Shown: positions 35,371-45,691, counted from the stretch's first letter. The stretch: 64,000 bases of DNA from Colwellia sp. 75C3 (GCF_002836255.1 NZ_PJAU01000048.1:122256-186255); one strand, 5' to 3'. The notes: generated by a model from the sequence alone, not told the origin. A program made the numbers and translations.

Positions 35371-38085
35371 ATGTTTATTAATAAATCTAAACTGACTAAG
35401 GCATTAACCCTAGCACTAGTCACTTCAGGTCTTGCATTATCAGGTTGTGAGCAAGCAAGCACCCCTCCTCAGGTTAAAAGTTCATCGTCAGCCAGTAGCA
35501 GTATTGTTCGTATGAAAAGCGAATCTCTCAATGCTACTTACGCAGAAATGCGAGCGAAACAAATAAGCGATGTGAGCTATGACTTACACGTGAAAATAGA
35601 TAACAAAAGTGAAGTTTTTTCTGGTTCAACAACGCTGAATTTTGAATTAATTGAAGATAATCAAAATGATTTAACGATAGATTTTGATGAAGGCACAGTT
35701 AAATCATTAACCGTTAATGGTAAAGAAGTTAAGTTTAGCTATGAAAAGTGGTTTATTACCATTCCAGCTGCGGAGTTAACTGCTGGCAAGCAGGCTATTA
35801 CGATTGATTACGAACGTCCTTATTCGACTGACGGCTCTGGTTTTCATCGCTTTGTAGATCCTAAAAACGGTGAAGTTTACTTATACACCGATTTTGAACC
35901 TTATGATGCAAACCGTTTATTTCCTCATTTTGATCAACCTGATTTAAAAGCCAGTTACAAAATTGAAGTGACTGCGCCAGCTCATTGGCAAATCATTAGT
36001 GCAACACGCGAAACCAGTATTAGTGATAAGGGTGATACTAAAGTTTGGTCATTCCCTGCATCTGCAAAATTTTCTTCTTATGTCTTTTCTCTTCATGCGG
36101 GTAACTACGCCGTTTGGGAAGACGATTTTGAAGGTATGAAATTACGTTTGTTTGCTCGTCAAAGCTTAGCTGAGTACGTAAAAACGGATGAATGGTTTAT
36201 TCCAACTAAACAAAGTTTTGCATTCTTCAACAAATACTTTGAAGTGGAGTATCCTTTTGGAAAATACGATCAGATTGTAGCACCAGACTTTAACGCCGGC
36301 GCAATGGAAAACGTTGCCGCAGTTACGTTCAGTGAAGGCTATATTGCACGCGGTGAAAAATCGACTAGTGCGCGAATGAGCTTAGCGAATGTTATTGCTC
36401 ATGAAATGGCACATATGTGGTTTGGTGATTTAGTCACGATGCGCTGGTGGAATGGCTTATGGTTAAATGAAAGTTTTGCCACTTATATGGCTAACTTAGC
36501 TATTGCACAAGCAAGTGACTTTGAAAATAACTGGGATGTATTTTACTCAGGCACTAAACAGTGGGCTTACCGTACAGATGATTCGGTAAACACTCATGCC
36601 ATTGAGTTACCAGTTGCTTCTACCGGCGTTGCCTTGTCAAACTTTGACGGCATTACTTATGGTAAAGGTGCTTCAGTGTTAAAACAGTTACCTTACTATT
36701 TAGGTGAAGAAAACTTCCGTGTTGGTGTGAGTAATTATTTGAAAAAATTCTCTTACAAAAACACAGATCTTGACGACTTTATTGGTGAGTTAGGCAAAGC
36801 TGCTGGCAAAGATATGACCCAATGGACACAAGACTGGTTATTTAATGCTGGCTTGAACACCATTAAAGTAAATTATCAATGTAGCGACGGTAAAATTAGT
36901 GAGTTTACTATAAACCAAACAGCACCTGAAGGTCATCCTACGTTACGCGAACAACGTGTTCAAATTGGTTTATACAATATTAATGCTGATGGTAATGCCA
37001 TGAGTTTAACCTCAGCAACACCAATCATGTATAAAGGTGCTACCACTGAAATTAAAGAAGTTATTGGTCAAGCTTGTCCTGATTTAGTTTATCCAAACGA
37101 AGCCGACTGGGGTTATGTGAAAGTTGACCTTGATGAAAAGTCATTAGCTTCAGCGCAGAAACATATCAATGCTATTGATAATGCAACAATGCGTTTAATG
37201 TTATGGCAGAGTTTGTCTGACAGTGTTCGTGATGCAAATTTATCGGCTGATCAGCTAGTGAATTTTGCTATGGCTAACCTTGAAGGTGAAACTGATTATA
37301 ACGTAACACGTAAAATTGCTAGTACATTAACTTCAGCCTTGAACTATTTAACGGTAGCGACACGCTTAGAGCAAAATGATTATTCAGCGCTTTACATGGA
37401 AGTTGAAGATTTATACTTACGTTTATTAGAAAAAGCGAAAGCAGGATCTGATTTTCAAAAACTTTGGTATGGTCGCTATGTTCGAGTAAGTAAAACACCA
37501 AAGCATCTGGATAATTTAAAAAATATTTTAAACGGTGAATTAAGCTTTGATGGTGTAACTATCGATCAAGACAAACGTTGGTCATTAGTCGCTAAAATGA
37601 ATCGTTACCAGCATGGCAATTACCAAGCATTATTAACAACAGAAATCACAAAAGATAATACTGATTCAGGTGTTAAAAGCGCTATTTACGCAGAAGTTTT
37701 ACGCCCTGAAGCTGAAGTTAAAGAAAAATGGTTTAACGTGGTTATTAATAACCCTGACAAATTAAAACTTTCTACACTTCGTTATATCATGTGGGGTTTA
37801 TTTCCTTCAGAGCAACACGCTTTAGAAGCACCTTATAAAGCTAAAATCTTAGCGCACATTCCTAAATTAAACGAAGGAAGTGACTTAGGTTTATTAGAAT
37901 CTTTTGCCGGTAGCATGTTGCCATCTCAATGTACGCCAGCCAGTGAGCTAGAATTAGCACAACTGATTAAAGACTACAGTGATATGAAGCCACAAGTGTT
38001 AAAAGCAGTAAAAGCGAGTCATCAAAATATGGGGCGTTGTATTAAAGCGCTAACGTTATTAAAAGTGAGCGCTAATAAAACCTAG
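35371..38085 (+). CDS. pepN: M1 family zinc aminopeptidase, lipoprotein
   Basis: 904 residues, close to E. coli PepN (870) plus a lipoprotein signal: LVTSGLALSGCEQAS with Cys26, so the enzyme is anchored and exported, unlike cytosolic PepN. The M1 exopeptidase motif reads NAGAMENVAAVTF, and the zinc site reads VIAHEMAHMWFGD with WLNESFATYM downstream. The C-terminal half is the ERAP1-like helical domain. It releases N-terminal amino acids from peptides. A terminator follows. The pepN symbol is given for family only; the exported form may be a distinct subfamily. Confidence 0.93.
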   Translation: MFINKSKLTKALTLALVTSGLALSGCEQASTPPQVKSSSSASSSIVRMKSESLNATYAEMRAKQISDVSYDLHVKIDNKSEVFSGSTTLNFELIEDNQNDLTIDFDEGTVKSLTVNGKEVKFSYEKWFITIPAAELTAGKQAITIDYERPYSTDGSGFHRFVDPKNGEVYLYTDFEPYDANRLFPHFDQPDLKASYKIEVTAPAHWQIISATRETSISDKGDTKVWSFPASAKFSSYVFSLHAGNYAVWEDDFEGMKLRLFARQSLAEYVKTDEWFIPTKQSFAFFNKYFEVEYPFGKYDQIVAPDFNAGAMENVAAVTFSEGYIARGEKSTSARMSLANVIAHEMAHMWFGDLVTMRWWNGLWLNESFATYMANLAIAQASDFENNWDVFYSGTKQWAYRTDDSVNTHAIELPVASTGVALSNFDGITYGKGASVLKQLPYYLGEENFRVGVSNYLKKFSYKNTDLDDFIGELGKAAGKDMTQWTQDWLFNAGLNTIKVNYQCSDGKISEFTINQTAPEGHPTLREQRVQIGLYNINADGNAMSLTSATPIMYKGATTEIKEVIGQACPDLVYPNEADWGYVKVDLDEKSLASAQKHINAIDNATMRLMLWQSLSDSVRDANLSADQLVNFAMANLEGETDYNVTRKIASTLTSALNYLTVATRLEQNDYSALYMEVEDLYLRLLEKAKAGSDFQKLWYGRYVRVSKTPKHLDNLKNILNGELSFDGVTIDQDKRWSLVAKMNRYQHGNYQALLTTEITKDNTDSGVKSAIYAEVLRPEAEVKEKWFNVVINNPDKLKLSTLRYIMWGLFPSEQHALEAPYKAKILAHIPKLNEGSDLGLLESFAGSMLPSQCTPASELELAQLIKDYSDMKPQVLKAVKASHQNMGRCIKALTLLKVSANKT

Positions 38086-38132
38086 AATAAAAGAATAATA
38101 TATTGAATAGATAAATACTTATCTAAACGATA

Positions 38133-38166
38133 AAGGGCATTGTGACGTTCACAATGCCCTTTTTTT
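38133..38166 (+). terminator. Terminator of the M1 aminopeptidase gene
   Basis: AAGGGCATTGTG / CACAATGCCCTT stem with a long T-run. Confidence 0.94.
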
Positions 38167-38190
38167 ATCAGTATTATTAATTATGTATCG

Positions 38191-38610
38191 TTACAAAGTA
38201 GACCATTGCTTTTTTAGGCCAATCGCATGGATAACACCAAAGGTTACACAGATAATTGAACTCCAAAGCCAAAACTCCGGACTACGGCCCATGGGGGTAT
38301 TCATCAAGGTGAAACCAGCCAGGCCTCGCACTAAATACACTAACGTGATGAGCGAAAGGACCAAACGAAGCAGAGGTAGACGGACAATAAGTCCAGCGGC
38401 AGAAAAAGCATATGCAGCCCAAATGGCTAACACTGAAAAAATTCCTAAGGTAATTACTGTTGGTTGATAGCTACCTTGCTCAGCCATTAATGCCATTTGT
38501 TCACCTGCGCCGAAGAAACGATACCATGAGGCGCCAAAATAAATACAGCCTAAATGTAAAAGTGCAGCAACCGCACTTAATCCCCCTGCGATAATTAAAA
38601 AAATGTTCAT
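38191..38610 (-). CDS. Small integral membrane protein of unknown function
   Basis: 139 residues with four hydrophobic segments (about 2-24, 52-72, 78-97, 112-131) and short polar loops; the first carries GGLSAVAALLHLGCIYFG with a conserved-looking His/Cys. No family I can name with confidence. It lies tail to tail with the M1 gene and 98 bases downstream of the CHMI-like gene on the same strand. Probably an inner-membrane protein. Confidence 0.75.
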   Translation of the reverse strand: MNIFLIIAGGLSAVAALLHLGCIYFGASWYRFFGAGEQMALMAEQGSYQPTVITLGIFSVLAIWAAYAFSAAGLIVRLPLLRLVLSLITLVYLVRGLAGFTLMNTPMGRSPEFWLWSSIICVTFGVIHAIGLKKQWSTL

Positions 38611-38708
38611 GAAATGACAGCGTCCTTGATGTTATATTTTGATGAATGAAAATAGCTGTTCGATAATTATTTATTAAGTATAGCTCTGGTTATATAAGCT
38701 AAAGATCG

Positions 38709-39053
38709 TTACAACATAGCTTTATTACAATAAGTGGCTTGTTCAAAGTCACTAATGTTCATGGCGATATTAGTGACGTCAGGAAACATAGCAGCTAATT
38801 TTGCTACGATCATTTTTGATAATATTGCTTTTTGTGCTGTTGTTCGCCCTTGCATTATATGAGCAAAAACGTGAATGAAATCGTCACGTTTATTACCGAC
38901 AATAAATTTTTTAAAAGGGTTAATTCTTACTTTGATATCGCCTTCATCAAACAACTCAGTTGCGTAGGCAGTAAGATGTATTTGTTCGATAATAAACTCT
39001 TCTTCATGAGATTCTAAGACGTTTTGTGAGCAGTCCATTACAAAGTGTGGCAT
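38709..39053 (-). CDS. 5-carboxymethyl-2-hydroxymuconate isomerase family protein
   Basis: 114 residues starting MPHFVMDCSQNV, the N-terminal signature of the CHMI family (tautomerase superfamily), in which Pro1 after Met removal is the catalytic base. The known reaction belongs to homoprotocatechuate breakdown, but no other genes of that path are nearby, so the real substrate is open. Length is slightly below the E. coli C enzyme (about 125). Confidence 0.9.
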   Translation of the reverse strand: MPHFVMDCSQNVLESHEEEFIIEQIHLTAYATELFDEGDIKVRINPFKKFIVGNKRDDFIHVFAHIMQGRTTAQKAILSKMIVAKLAAMFPDVTNIAMNISDFEQATYCNKAML

Positions 39054-39193
39054 TACTATTCCTTGTTAAAGGGGGATATTATGAAGGTATGGGCCTCAAC
39101 AATAAGTTATTTTGTTTTAAATGCATAATATATGCTTGGTCTATTACCAAATTATGAGACAATTAGGATATAGATAACAACCCATGGTTCATT

Positions 39194-39430
39194 ATGAAAC
39201 TTTTAGTTCGTAACCTTTCTCGCTCAACAACAGAGCAAGAACTTCGTATTTTATTTTCCGCTCACGGCGCAGTCACAGAATGTAGCTTAGTTTTAGATCA
39301 AGCAACAGCTAAATCAAAAGGTTTTGCTTTTGTTATAATGCCTAATGATGCTGAAGCAAAAGTAGCAATGTCTAACTTGCATGAAACAAGAGTTGCTAAG
39401 AATAAGATCCGAGTGAAAATAGCTCAGTAA
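39194..39430 (+). CDS. Small RRM-type RNA-binding protein
   Basis: 78 residues forming one RNA recognition motif: RNP2 is LLVRNL at 3-8 and RNP1 is KGFAFVIM at 42-49. Free-standing RRM proteins occur in marine gammaproteobacteria and cyanobacteria, often cold-induced; the present gene may serve RNA folding in the cold, which is inference. It is monocistronic, with a short hairpin TTCGAAG / CTTCGAA at 39454 and a terminator at 39477. Confidence 0.93.
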   Translation: MKLLVRNLSRSTTEQELRILFSAHGAVTECSLVLDQATAKSKGFAFVIMPNDAEAKVAMSNLHETRVAKNKIRVKIAQ

Positions 39431-39476
39431 CCTTATTGATTAAAGTAATATTATTCGAAGTTTAGTCTTCGAAGAA

Positions 39477-39502
39477 AAGCCAGCTTATTAGCTGGTTTTT
39501 TT
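39477..39502 (+). terminator. Terminator of the RRM gene
   Basis: AAGCCAGCT / AGCTGGTT stem, TATT loop, followed by T-run. Confidence 0.9.
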
Positions 39503-39569
39503 ATGTCTTAACATAACTTAGTTCCTGAGAGTTACTCCTAATTTTAGGCTAACGTAGTCGGGTAAATTA

Positions 39570-40901
39570 TTATTGCTGCAACACACTAGCCAAACTAATA
39601 CTTGCTACAGCTCCTTGGCCGTCTTGGCGGTTCTTTAAAGTCAGTTCACCTTCTTGATTACGAATAAATTCTCTACTGATAATCAAGCCGATACCAGAGC
39701 CTTGTGCTTTGGTTGAATAAAAGGGTACAAACAAATTATCGTTATTGGCAATGCCTTGACCTGAATCTAGAATATTGATGATTGTTTGCTGACGGCTTTG
39801 TTGCCATTGCATTTGTACTTCAGGGCTCGTTTCATTGCCTTCACAGGCTTCAAAAGCATTTTTAATTAAGTTAATTAACGCTTGCTCTAATTGACCCGCG
39901 TCGGCAGAAAAGGCTAACTCACTATCATTAATATGTATTGATAACTTAGGGAAGATGGCTTGCATACGTTGAGCGATGTCTTTTGGATAAACCATCGCCA
40001 TTTTTGCTGGCGCTAATTTACTAAAGGCTGAATAGTTTTCAACAAACTCTAATAGTTGTAACGAGCGTTTTTCAATGACGTGTAAAATATTTTTTTCGAG
40101 GACTTCTTGCTCTGGAGTTAATGGTCCTGTTACTTTCATTTCTTGCAAAGATTGCGTCATCGAGTAAATAGGGGTTAATGAGTTTCTTACTTCGTGATTG
40201 AGTACTCTTATTAATCGTTGCCATACCTGCTTTTCATTGGCTCTTAGTTGCTGCTCAATCGAGAACAATACCAATAGTTGATAATTACGACCACTGCGCT
40301 TTAATACATGGTGAGTTACTTCAAAGCGTTGTACCAATTGACTATCACTGCTTTGTTGCCATTTATTATCCTCAAAAACTAAACCTAATGTCTGTGCATG
40401 TTTGCCAAGTAAGTTATTTGTCGGTATTTTTAGCAATAATTCAATGGCATTATTCGCAGAATATATTTGTTGATGATGGTCCAGTACCAGAATAGGTAAG
40501 TTTAATTCTTTAATAAATTCAGATAAGAAAGACTCGTTGTGCATGTATTCAAAGCGTTTAGCCTGTAACTTGCCACTGAGTTTTTCAAAATCACGTTTGA
40601 GGTTAGTTATTCTTCCACTATTAAATTCGGCTAAATGCCAGCTATTAAACTCTTCATTACCTAAAGAATCTAACTGTAAACTAATGCGATCTAGGGTATC
40701 GGTAACATAATAAAAGCAGCGATTAGCTGCCCATATACTTGGGATAATCATAGCAAGAAGTAAAGTACTAGCACTAAGTAACTCTAATTCTAATGAGTTG
40801 ATAATATAAATGCAGGGAATAAGTGGTAATAAGGCCAAAAAGCAAAATAAGTAAAGTAGCTTATGCTCTAACGTTGATTTCGCCGGTGAGGGATTTCTCA
40901 T
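39570..40901 (-). CDS. Sensor histidine kinase (NtrY/NtrB-like)
   Basis: About 443 residues. Two membrane segments (about 15-60) come first, then a linker and a PAS-like region (LDHHQQIYSANNAIELLL). The HisKA site is VLNHEVRNSLTPIYS with the phospho-accepting His, followed by HATPase boxes NLIKNAFEA and GSGIGLIISREFI. The frame can also start at TTG 40925, directly after the stop of the response regulator; ATG 40901 is preferred because it is a regular codon, but coupling makes the TTG possible. It is the partner of the regulator at 40926. Confidence 0.92.
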   Translation of the reverse strand: MRNPSPAKSTLEHKLLYLFCFLALLPLIPCIYIINSLELELLSASTLLLAMIIPSIWAANRCFYYVTDTLDRISLQLDSLGNEEFNSWHLAEFNSGRITNLKRDFEKLSGKLQAKRFEYMHNESFLSEFIKELNLPILVLDHHQQIYSANNAIELLLKIPTNNLLGKHAQTLGLVFEDNKWQQSSDSQLVQRFEVTHHVLKRSGRNYQLLVLFSIEQQLRANEKQVWQRLIRVLNHEVRNSLTPIYSMTQSLQEMKVTGPLTPEQEVLEKNILHVIEKRSLQLLEFVENYSAFSKLAPAKMAMVYPKDIAQRMQAIFPKLSIHINDSELAFSADAGQLEQALINLIKNAFEACEGNETSPEVQMQWQQSRQQTIINILDSGQGIANNDNLFVPFYSTKAQGSGIGLIISREFIRNQEGELTLKNRQDGQGAVASISLASVLQQ

Positions 40902-40925
40902 TTTATCACTTACTACTTTATTCAA

Positions 40926-42290
40926 TTAAGTATCCAAATTCTTAGGGTCTATCGCAAACTTTTCTAATCGACGGTAAATAGCTGACTTACTCATGCCTAA
41001 GTAGTCACCCGCTTCAATAACATTGCCTTGAAAATGTTTTATCGCGGCAATTAAGGTTCTTTTTTCACTTTCATCTAACGTCATTAGCGGCCAACTTTGT
41101 GGTGTATTCTCGCTATGGTTATTTAAGCTAAGTGCGTTAACATCAAGTACGTCGTGTTCTGACATGATTACTGCGCGCTCTATGCTATGACTTAGTTCGC
41201 GTACATTACCTACCCAAGGATGTTGTAAAATAGCAGCATGTGCTGCGCTAGATAATGTCATCTCGCCACGGTGATACTTAGTCGCATGTTTTGCTAAAAG
41301 GTGCTCTGCAAGTAAAGTGATATCTTCAGGACGTTCTCGTAGTGGCGGAATATGTAGCTCAATAGTATTTAGTCTAAAGAGTAAGTCACGACGAAAGCCC
41401 TCAGAGGCAATCATTTGTTCAAGATTGGCATTGGTGGCTGAAATAATTCTAGCGTTGGTCTTTTCGGTTTGGCTTGAACCAACGACTTCATATTCACCAC
41501 TTTCTAATACCCGTAAAATCTTACTCTGTAAGTTCGCGCCTAGCGTGCCTATTTCATCTAAAAAAAGTGTGCCGTCTGAGGCAATATCAAAGCGTCCTAA
41601 ACGATTTTCTTTAGCATCGGTAAAAGCGCCTTTTTTATGGCCAAACAATTCACTTTCAAAAAGAGATTCAGGTATTGCGCCCATATTGACACTAACAAAG
41701 CGATTATCTGCTCGGTTTGAATGTTGATGAATATAATTGGCAAGTAAACTTTTACCCGTGCCATTTTCGCCAGTAAGTAATATATTGGCATCTGTTGGCG
41801 CAGCACGTTTTGCTTTAGCCAATAACTCAAGCATAACGGGTGATTGTACTAAGTAATCTGGACTAATAGATGGTTTACTTAATGCGGTGTAGCGAGCATT
41901 TTCACGATGTAATTGTGCGCTGTTAATTTGTTGCTTAACAATGGCTACCAGACGAGTGTTTTTCCAAGGCTTTTCTATGAAATCAACCGCATTAAGTTGC
42001 ATCGCTTGTACAGCTATATCAATACTTGCCCAAGCGGTCATCACAACAACGGGTACACTAATATTTTTACTTTGTAGCTGTTGTAAAAAGGTCAAGCCTT
42101 CTTGCCCTGAAGTAGTATCACTGGAGTAATTCATATCAAGCAAGATAAGATCAATCTTATCGGAGGTGACTATTTGCATCGCTTGCAACGGACTATCGGC
42201 TTCAACACAAGAGAACCCGTGGTTACTTAAGGCGATTGATGCTGACATGCGTACATCAAGTTGATCGTCAACAATCAGAACTTTATTCAT
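40926..42290 (-). CDS. Sigma-54-dependent response regulator (NtrC family)
   Basis: 454 residues. Receiver domain 1-125 with VLIVDDQ and Asp52 in LILLDMNY; AAA+ domain about 150-385 with Walker A GENGTGKS, SELFGHKKGAFTDA and Walker B TLFLDEIG; a Fis-type helix-turn-helix at the end (GNVIEAGDYLGMSKSAIYRR). The sigma-54 contact loop reads GAFTDA instead of GAFTGA, a natural variant. It precedes its kinase by zero bases and lies downstream of the ABC exporter operon, which has a sigma-54 promoter at 47003, its likely target. Confidence 0.95.
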   Translation of the reverse strand: MNKVLIVDDQLDVRMSASIALSNHGFSCVEADSPLQAMQIVTSDKIDLILLDMNYSSDTTSGQEGLTFLQQLQSKNISVPVVVMTAWASIDIAVQAMQLNAVDFIEKPWKNTRLVAIVKQQINSAQLHRENARYTALSKPSISPDYLVQSPVMLELLAKAKRAAPTDANILLTGENGTGKSLLANYIHQHSNRADNRFVSVNMGAIPESLFESELFGHKKGAFTDAKENRLGRFDIASDGTLFLDEIGTLGANLQSKILRVLESGEYEVVGSSQTEKTNARIISATNANLEQMIASEGFRRDLLFRLNTIELHIPPLRERPEDITLLAEHLLAKHATKYHRGEMTLSSAAHAAILQHPWVGNVRELSHSIERAVIMSEHDVLDVNALSLNNHSENTPQSWPLMTLDESEKRTLIAAIKHFQGNVIEAGDYLGMSKSAIYRRLEKFAIDPKNLDT

Positions 42291-42393
42291 AGTATGACTA
42301 GACTTCCATTTGGCTTATTCAATAAGGTGATTTTAATTATTTATATAAGATATATAAGATATATAAGGTAAAAAAGATAGATAAAACAGCAAA

Positions 42394-42437
42394 CGGCATT
42401 AGCTAGTAAATTGATTCGCTCAAGCTAACTAATGCCG
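42394..42437 (-). terminator. Terminator-like hairpin behind the ABC exporter operon
   Basis: CGGCATTAG (42394-42402) and CTAATGCCG (42429-42437) with inner TAGCT/AGCTA matches, just past the permease stop on the minus strand. Upstream of the regulator there are three direct GATATATAA-type repeats at about 42344-42370. It would separate the exporter operon from the regulator-kinase pair. Confidence 0.6.
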
Positions 42438-42445
42438 ATAATCTT

Positions 42446-44884
42446 CTACTCGTTTCTTAAGGCTTTCATTGGCCTAGCTTTAATAATCTTTTGCATAGGT
42501 CTGATACTGGCATATATTGCAATGCTAGTGCTTATGAATATAGCAGGTAGTGCGAAGCTAATATCAAAGGTTAACCAAGGGCTTAAGCTTTCCTTAAATT
42601 GATTATAAATTACTAGCGTAATAATATTTGCCAGAACCACGCCAATTAATAAAGGTACTATGGCATCTTTAATAAGCAATTTATAGAGCCTCGCTTTTTT
42701 AGCGCCAAGGGCCATACGAATACCAAACTCAAAGCGACGTAAACCTAAGTTATAACTTAGCACCCCATAAATACCAACACTAGCGAGTAGTAGAGTAAAA
42801 GCGGCAAGTATATAGCTTAAATATAAGGTGATAATATCCATGTAAATGATCTGTTCAAACACTGTCTCAAGTGAGCGAAATTCCCATATGTTAAAGCGAG
42901 CATCTTCTTTGCGGAGAATTAATAATACCTTTTCTTGATCGAGGGTATAACCGGGTTTAGTTTCAACAATTAAGTTGTAGCTAAAGGCTTGGTTAGGCCA
43001 CCAAATATGTCTGCCTTTATCCTGATCAAAAAAGTTAGGGTGATTAAAGTTTTCGGTAATACCCACAATTTCATTTTTTGGATTATGACCATCATAGACT
43101 TTGCCTAGTACATCGCCAGTTGGATCTAAAAGAAAAGCCAAGCTTTGGGTAACCATTACTTCATTTTTTTCACCACGTAGCGCTTCATCACTAAAGGTAC
43201 GCCCTTTAAGTATTTTTAGACCCGTATGTTCGAAGTAATCACTGCCTACCCAGACTTGTGGTACAAAGTCGGTCGCCTTACCATCCATATCAGTTAAGTT
43301 GGATTTGGTAATTCGAAGTGCGACAGGGCTTCTGCCACTTGATACTTTTTCAACTTGAGGCAGTTGTTCAAATGCTCTTTTAATCCTTTGGTTTTTATCA
43401 AAGCGCTCAGGTACTGAAAGCACGTCATTTTCACCACGAATAAAAGCGATAAAAGAATACATGTTATCAACTTTACTGCCCATTGGACGGTCGAGTGTTT
43501 GATGGGTTTTTGTTAGTGCTAAACAAGCAAAGATGATTAACAAACTCGCAAAGGTCATTTGTGTGGTGATGAGTATTTTTACTGTACGAGCTGAAACTTG
43601 GTTAACGCTACCTTTACCACTTGATTGTAATTGGTTTTTTAACGCTTTGTAATCAACTAAACGTGAGGTGACTAGGGCAAATAGATAGGCTAAAAATAAG
43701 CTTAATGCGATAGCAACGGCTAATAAATTAACGTCAATAGTAAGTGATTGTACTAAAGGTAATTTACCCATGGCGAGGTGTTTAAATAACTTTATGCCCC
43801 AAGCAGATAAAAACAGCGCTATGGCAACCGAAGAACTCATCAATAGTAGCGTTTGAGTTAAAATAGCACTAAATAATAAACGACGTTTTGCGCCCAATAC
43901 CGCTTGTAGTGCCAAGGTTTTATGTTGCGCTAAAGCACGTGAGAAAAATAAATTACAGACATTTACTACTGCGATAAGTAAAAGGCCTAAAGTGCCAGCC
44001 AATAAGAATAAGCTTAAATGCCCTTTATCACCTAACTCGACTGTTCTATAAGGGGTAACAAGCGGTCTAAAATCAATGGATGTTTCGTAACCTTCAAGCC
44101 ACTCGGCACGAATATCTTCAATACGATCATCAAGATCTTGCAATATACTTGCTTTACTCGTGCCCACTTTTGCAGTGCCCACTAATTTTAATGACTTATA
44201 AGTATTGTCCCATGGGTTGTCAAACTCGCCATTATTAAAGAAGCGTTGATCAGATCCAAAGTGCAACCAAATATCTGTTTTGCCACTATAGAACATATAT
44301 GGCGCTTCAAATGACTTGGCTACAACACCAATAACTGTAAATGAACGTTCACCGTCATTAATTGTTTTACCAATAATATCCGGGGTACGGTCAAAGTATT
44401 TTTGCCAAAAACTTTCTGATATAACAACATTATCTGATGCTTGTTCTAAAGGCAGGTCATCAGCAAAGCTTTGGCCTAATAACATCGGCACTTTAAATAA
44501 GTCAAAATAGTCAGGCATGGCAAACGTAGCCACAACCTTAGGCTCACCTGGTAGGCTAGTTAATATCATATTATTAGGGCTTACGGGGGTAAGCTTGTCA
44601 AAGCTACTTTGGGTTTTATACCAATGAATAATAGCTTTATAACTTTGATAACCGCTGTGAGTACCTGCTGGCGTATCGACTTCTTGCTCAACGACATAGA
44701 GTTTTTGTTCATCTAATACGTTGAGTGGTTTTAAAAAGTAAGTATTTACTAAGGAAAAAACCACAAACAAGGTTGCCAGTGTTAGTGACATGGTAACCAT
44801 AACCGAGGCAACAAAGCCGGGGGCATTTTTTAGTGACCTAAATGCAAGGTTAAATTGTGTTTTAGTTTTGATAAAAGCATTCAT
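42446..44884 (-). CDS. ABC exporter permease (MacB/FtsX-like, duplicated)
   Basis: 812 residues with N-terminal membrane segment, a MacB-type periplasmic core (about 60-280), three helices about 290-410, a second periplasmic core (about 470-690) and a final three-helix FtsX block ending in MALGAKKARLYKLL and PMKALRNE. Two tandem FtsX units in one chain are typical of the large permeases paired with a MacB-like ATPase. It lies 2 bases after the ATPase gene and is the last gene of the operon. Substrate (peptide, toxin, lipid) unknown. Confidence 0.92.
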   Translation of the reverse strand: MNAFIKTKTQFNLAFRSLKNAPGFVASVMVTMSLTLATLFVVFSLVNTYFLKPLNVLDEQKLYVVEQEVDTPAGTHSGYQSYKAIIHWYKTQSSFDKLTPVSPNNMILTSLPGEPKVVATFAMPDYFDLFKVPMLLGQSFADDLPLEQASDNVVISESFWQKYFDRTPDIIGKTINDGERSFTVIGVVAKSFEAPYMFYSGKTDIWLHFGSDQRFFNNGEFDNPWDNTYKSLKLVGTAKVGTSKASILQDLDDRIEDIRAEWLEGYETSIDFRPLVTPYRTVELGDKGHLSLFLLAGTLGLLLIAVVNVCNLFFSRALAQHKTLALQAVLGAKRRLLFSAILTQTLLLMSSSVAIALFLSAWGIKLFKHLAMGKLPLVQSLTIDVNLLAVAIALSLFLAYLFALVTSRLVDYKALKNQLQSSGKGSVNQVSARTVKILITTQMTFASLLIIFACLALTKTHQTLDRPMGSKVDNMYSFIAFIRGENDVLSVPERFDKNQRIKRAFEQLPQVEKVSSGRSPVALRITKSNLTDMDGKATDFVPQVWVGSDYFEHTGLKILKGRTFSDEALRGEKNEVMVTQSLAFLLDPTGDVLGKVYDGHNPKNEIVGITENFNHPNFFDQDKGRHIWWPNQAFSYNLIVETKPGYTLDQEKVLLILRKEDARFNIWEFRSLETVFEQIIYMDIITLYLSYILAAFTLLLASVGIYGVLSYNLGLRRFEFGIRMALGAKKARLYKLLIKDAIVPLLIGVVLANIITLVIYNQFKESLSPWLTFDISFALPAIFISTSIAIYASIRPMQKIIKARPMKALRNE

Positions 44885-44886
44885 AA

Positions 44887-45687
44887 TTACACCACGGCTT
44901 GTTCAGGTAGGTGAGTGATAACATCTTCATTGCTTGGTGTGTTTTCTTGGGCGTGTGAAAAATGAATAACTTTGCCATCAAGTAATTGAATTTGTTTCGT
45001 GGCATGACCTGCATATCTAACATCATGGGTGACCATGCAAATAGTCGTTCCCTGTTTATTCAGATTGTTAAGTATATCCATCACCGCATCGCCATTTTTC
45101 GAATCTAGGTTACCTGTAGGCTCATCGACTAATAATATACTTGGCTGACCAGCAAGTGCTCTAGCGATTGCGACACGTTGCTGTTGACCGCCAGAAAGCT
45201 GATTTGGTCTGTGGCTTTTTCTATGTTCCATTTCTACTTGAGTCAATGCTTGCATTACTCTTTGCTCAATTTCCACTTTGGTTAACGTCTCTTCTCGGTA
45301 GGTTAGTGGTAAGGCAACATTGTCGAAGATACTTAGTTCATCAATTAGATTAAAGGATTGAAAAACAAAACCTATATGTAGGTTTCTTAATTCGGCTTGT
45401 TGATCCATTGATAAGTTATGTGTATCAACATTTTCGATCCGGTACTCACCACTACTTGGTGAATCTAATAAACCTAATAGTGATAGTAATGTTGATTTTC
45501 CACAGCCTGACGGCCCGCTGATAGATAAGTAATCACCGGCCATAATATCTAGGCTAATATCAGTCAGAGCTTTAATTTCGATATTAGATGAATGATAAAC
45601 TTTCGAAATATTATTTAATGAAATTATTGGCTTTTGTTTAGTTTTTTCTACTGCTTTTATAGGGCTTGTTGTATTGTTCATTATCAT
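44887..45687 (-). CDS. ABC exporter ATPase (MacB/LolD-like)
   Basis: About 265 residues. Walker A GPSGCGKSTLLSLLGLL, Q-loop FVFQSFNLIDELS, signature LSGGQQQRVAIARAL, Walker B ILLVDEPTGNLD and the H-loop MVTHD are all present. Two in-frame ATG codons (45687 and 45681) follow AAAGGA; the second is better spaced. It works with the permease (42446) and adaptor (45692). Confidence 0.95.
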   Translation of the reverse strand: MIMNNTTSPIKAVEKTKQKPIISLNNISKVYHSSNIEIKALTDISLDIMAGDYLSISGPSGCGKSTLLSLLGLLDSPSSGEYRIENVDTHNLSMDQQAELRNLHIGFVFQSFNLIDELSIFDNVALPLTYREETLTKVEIEQRVMQALTQVEMEHRKSHRPNQLSGGQQQRVAIARALAGQPSILLVDEPTGNLDSKNGDAVMDILNNLNKQGTTICMVTHDVRYAGHATKQIQLLDGKVIHFSHAQENTPSNEDVITHLPEQAVV

Positions 45688-45691
45688 TCCT

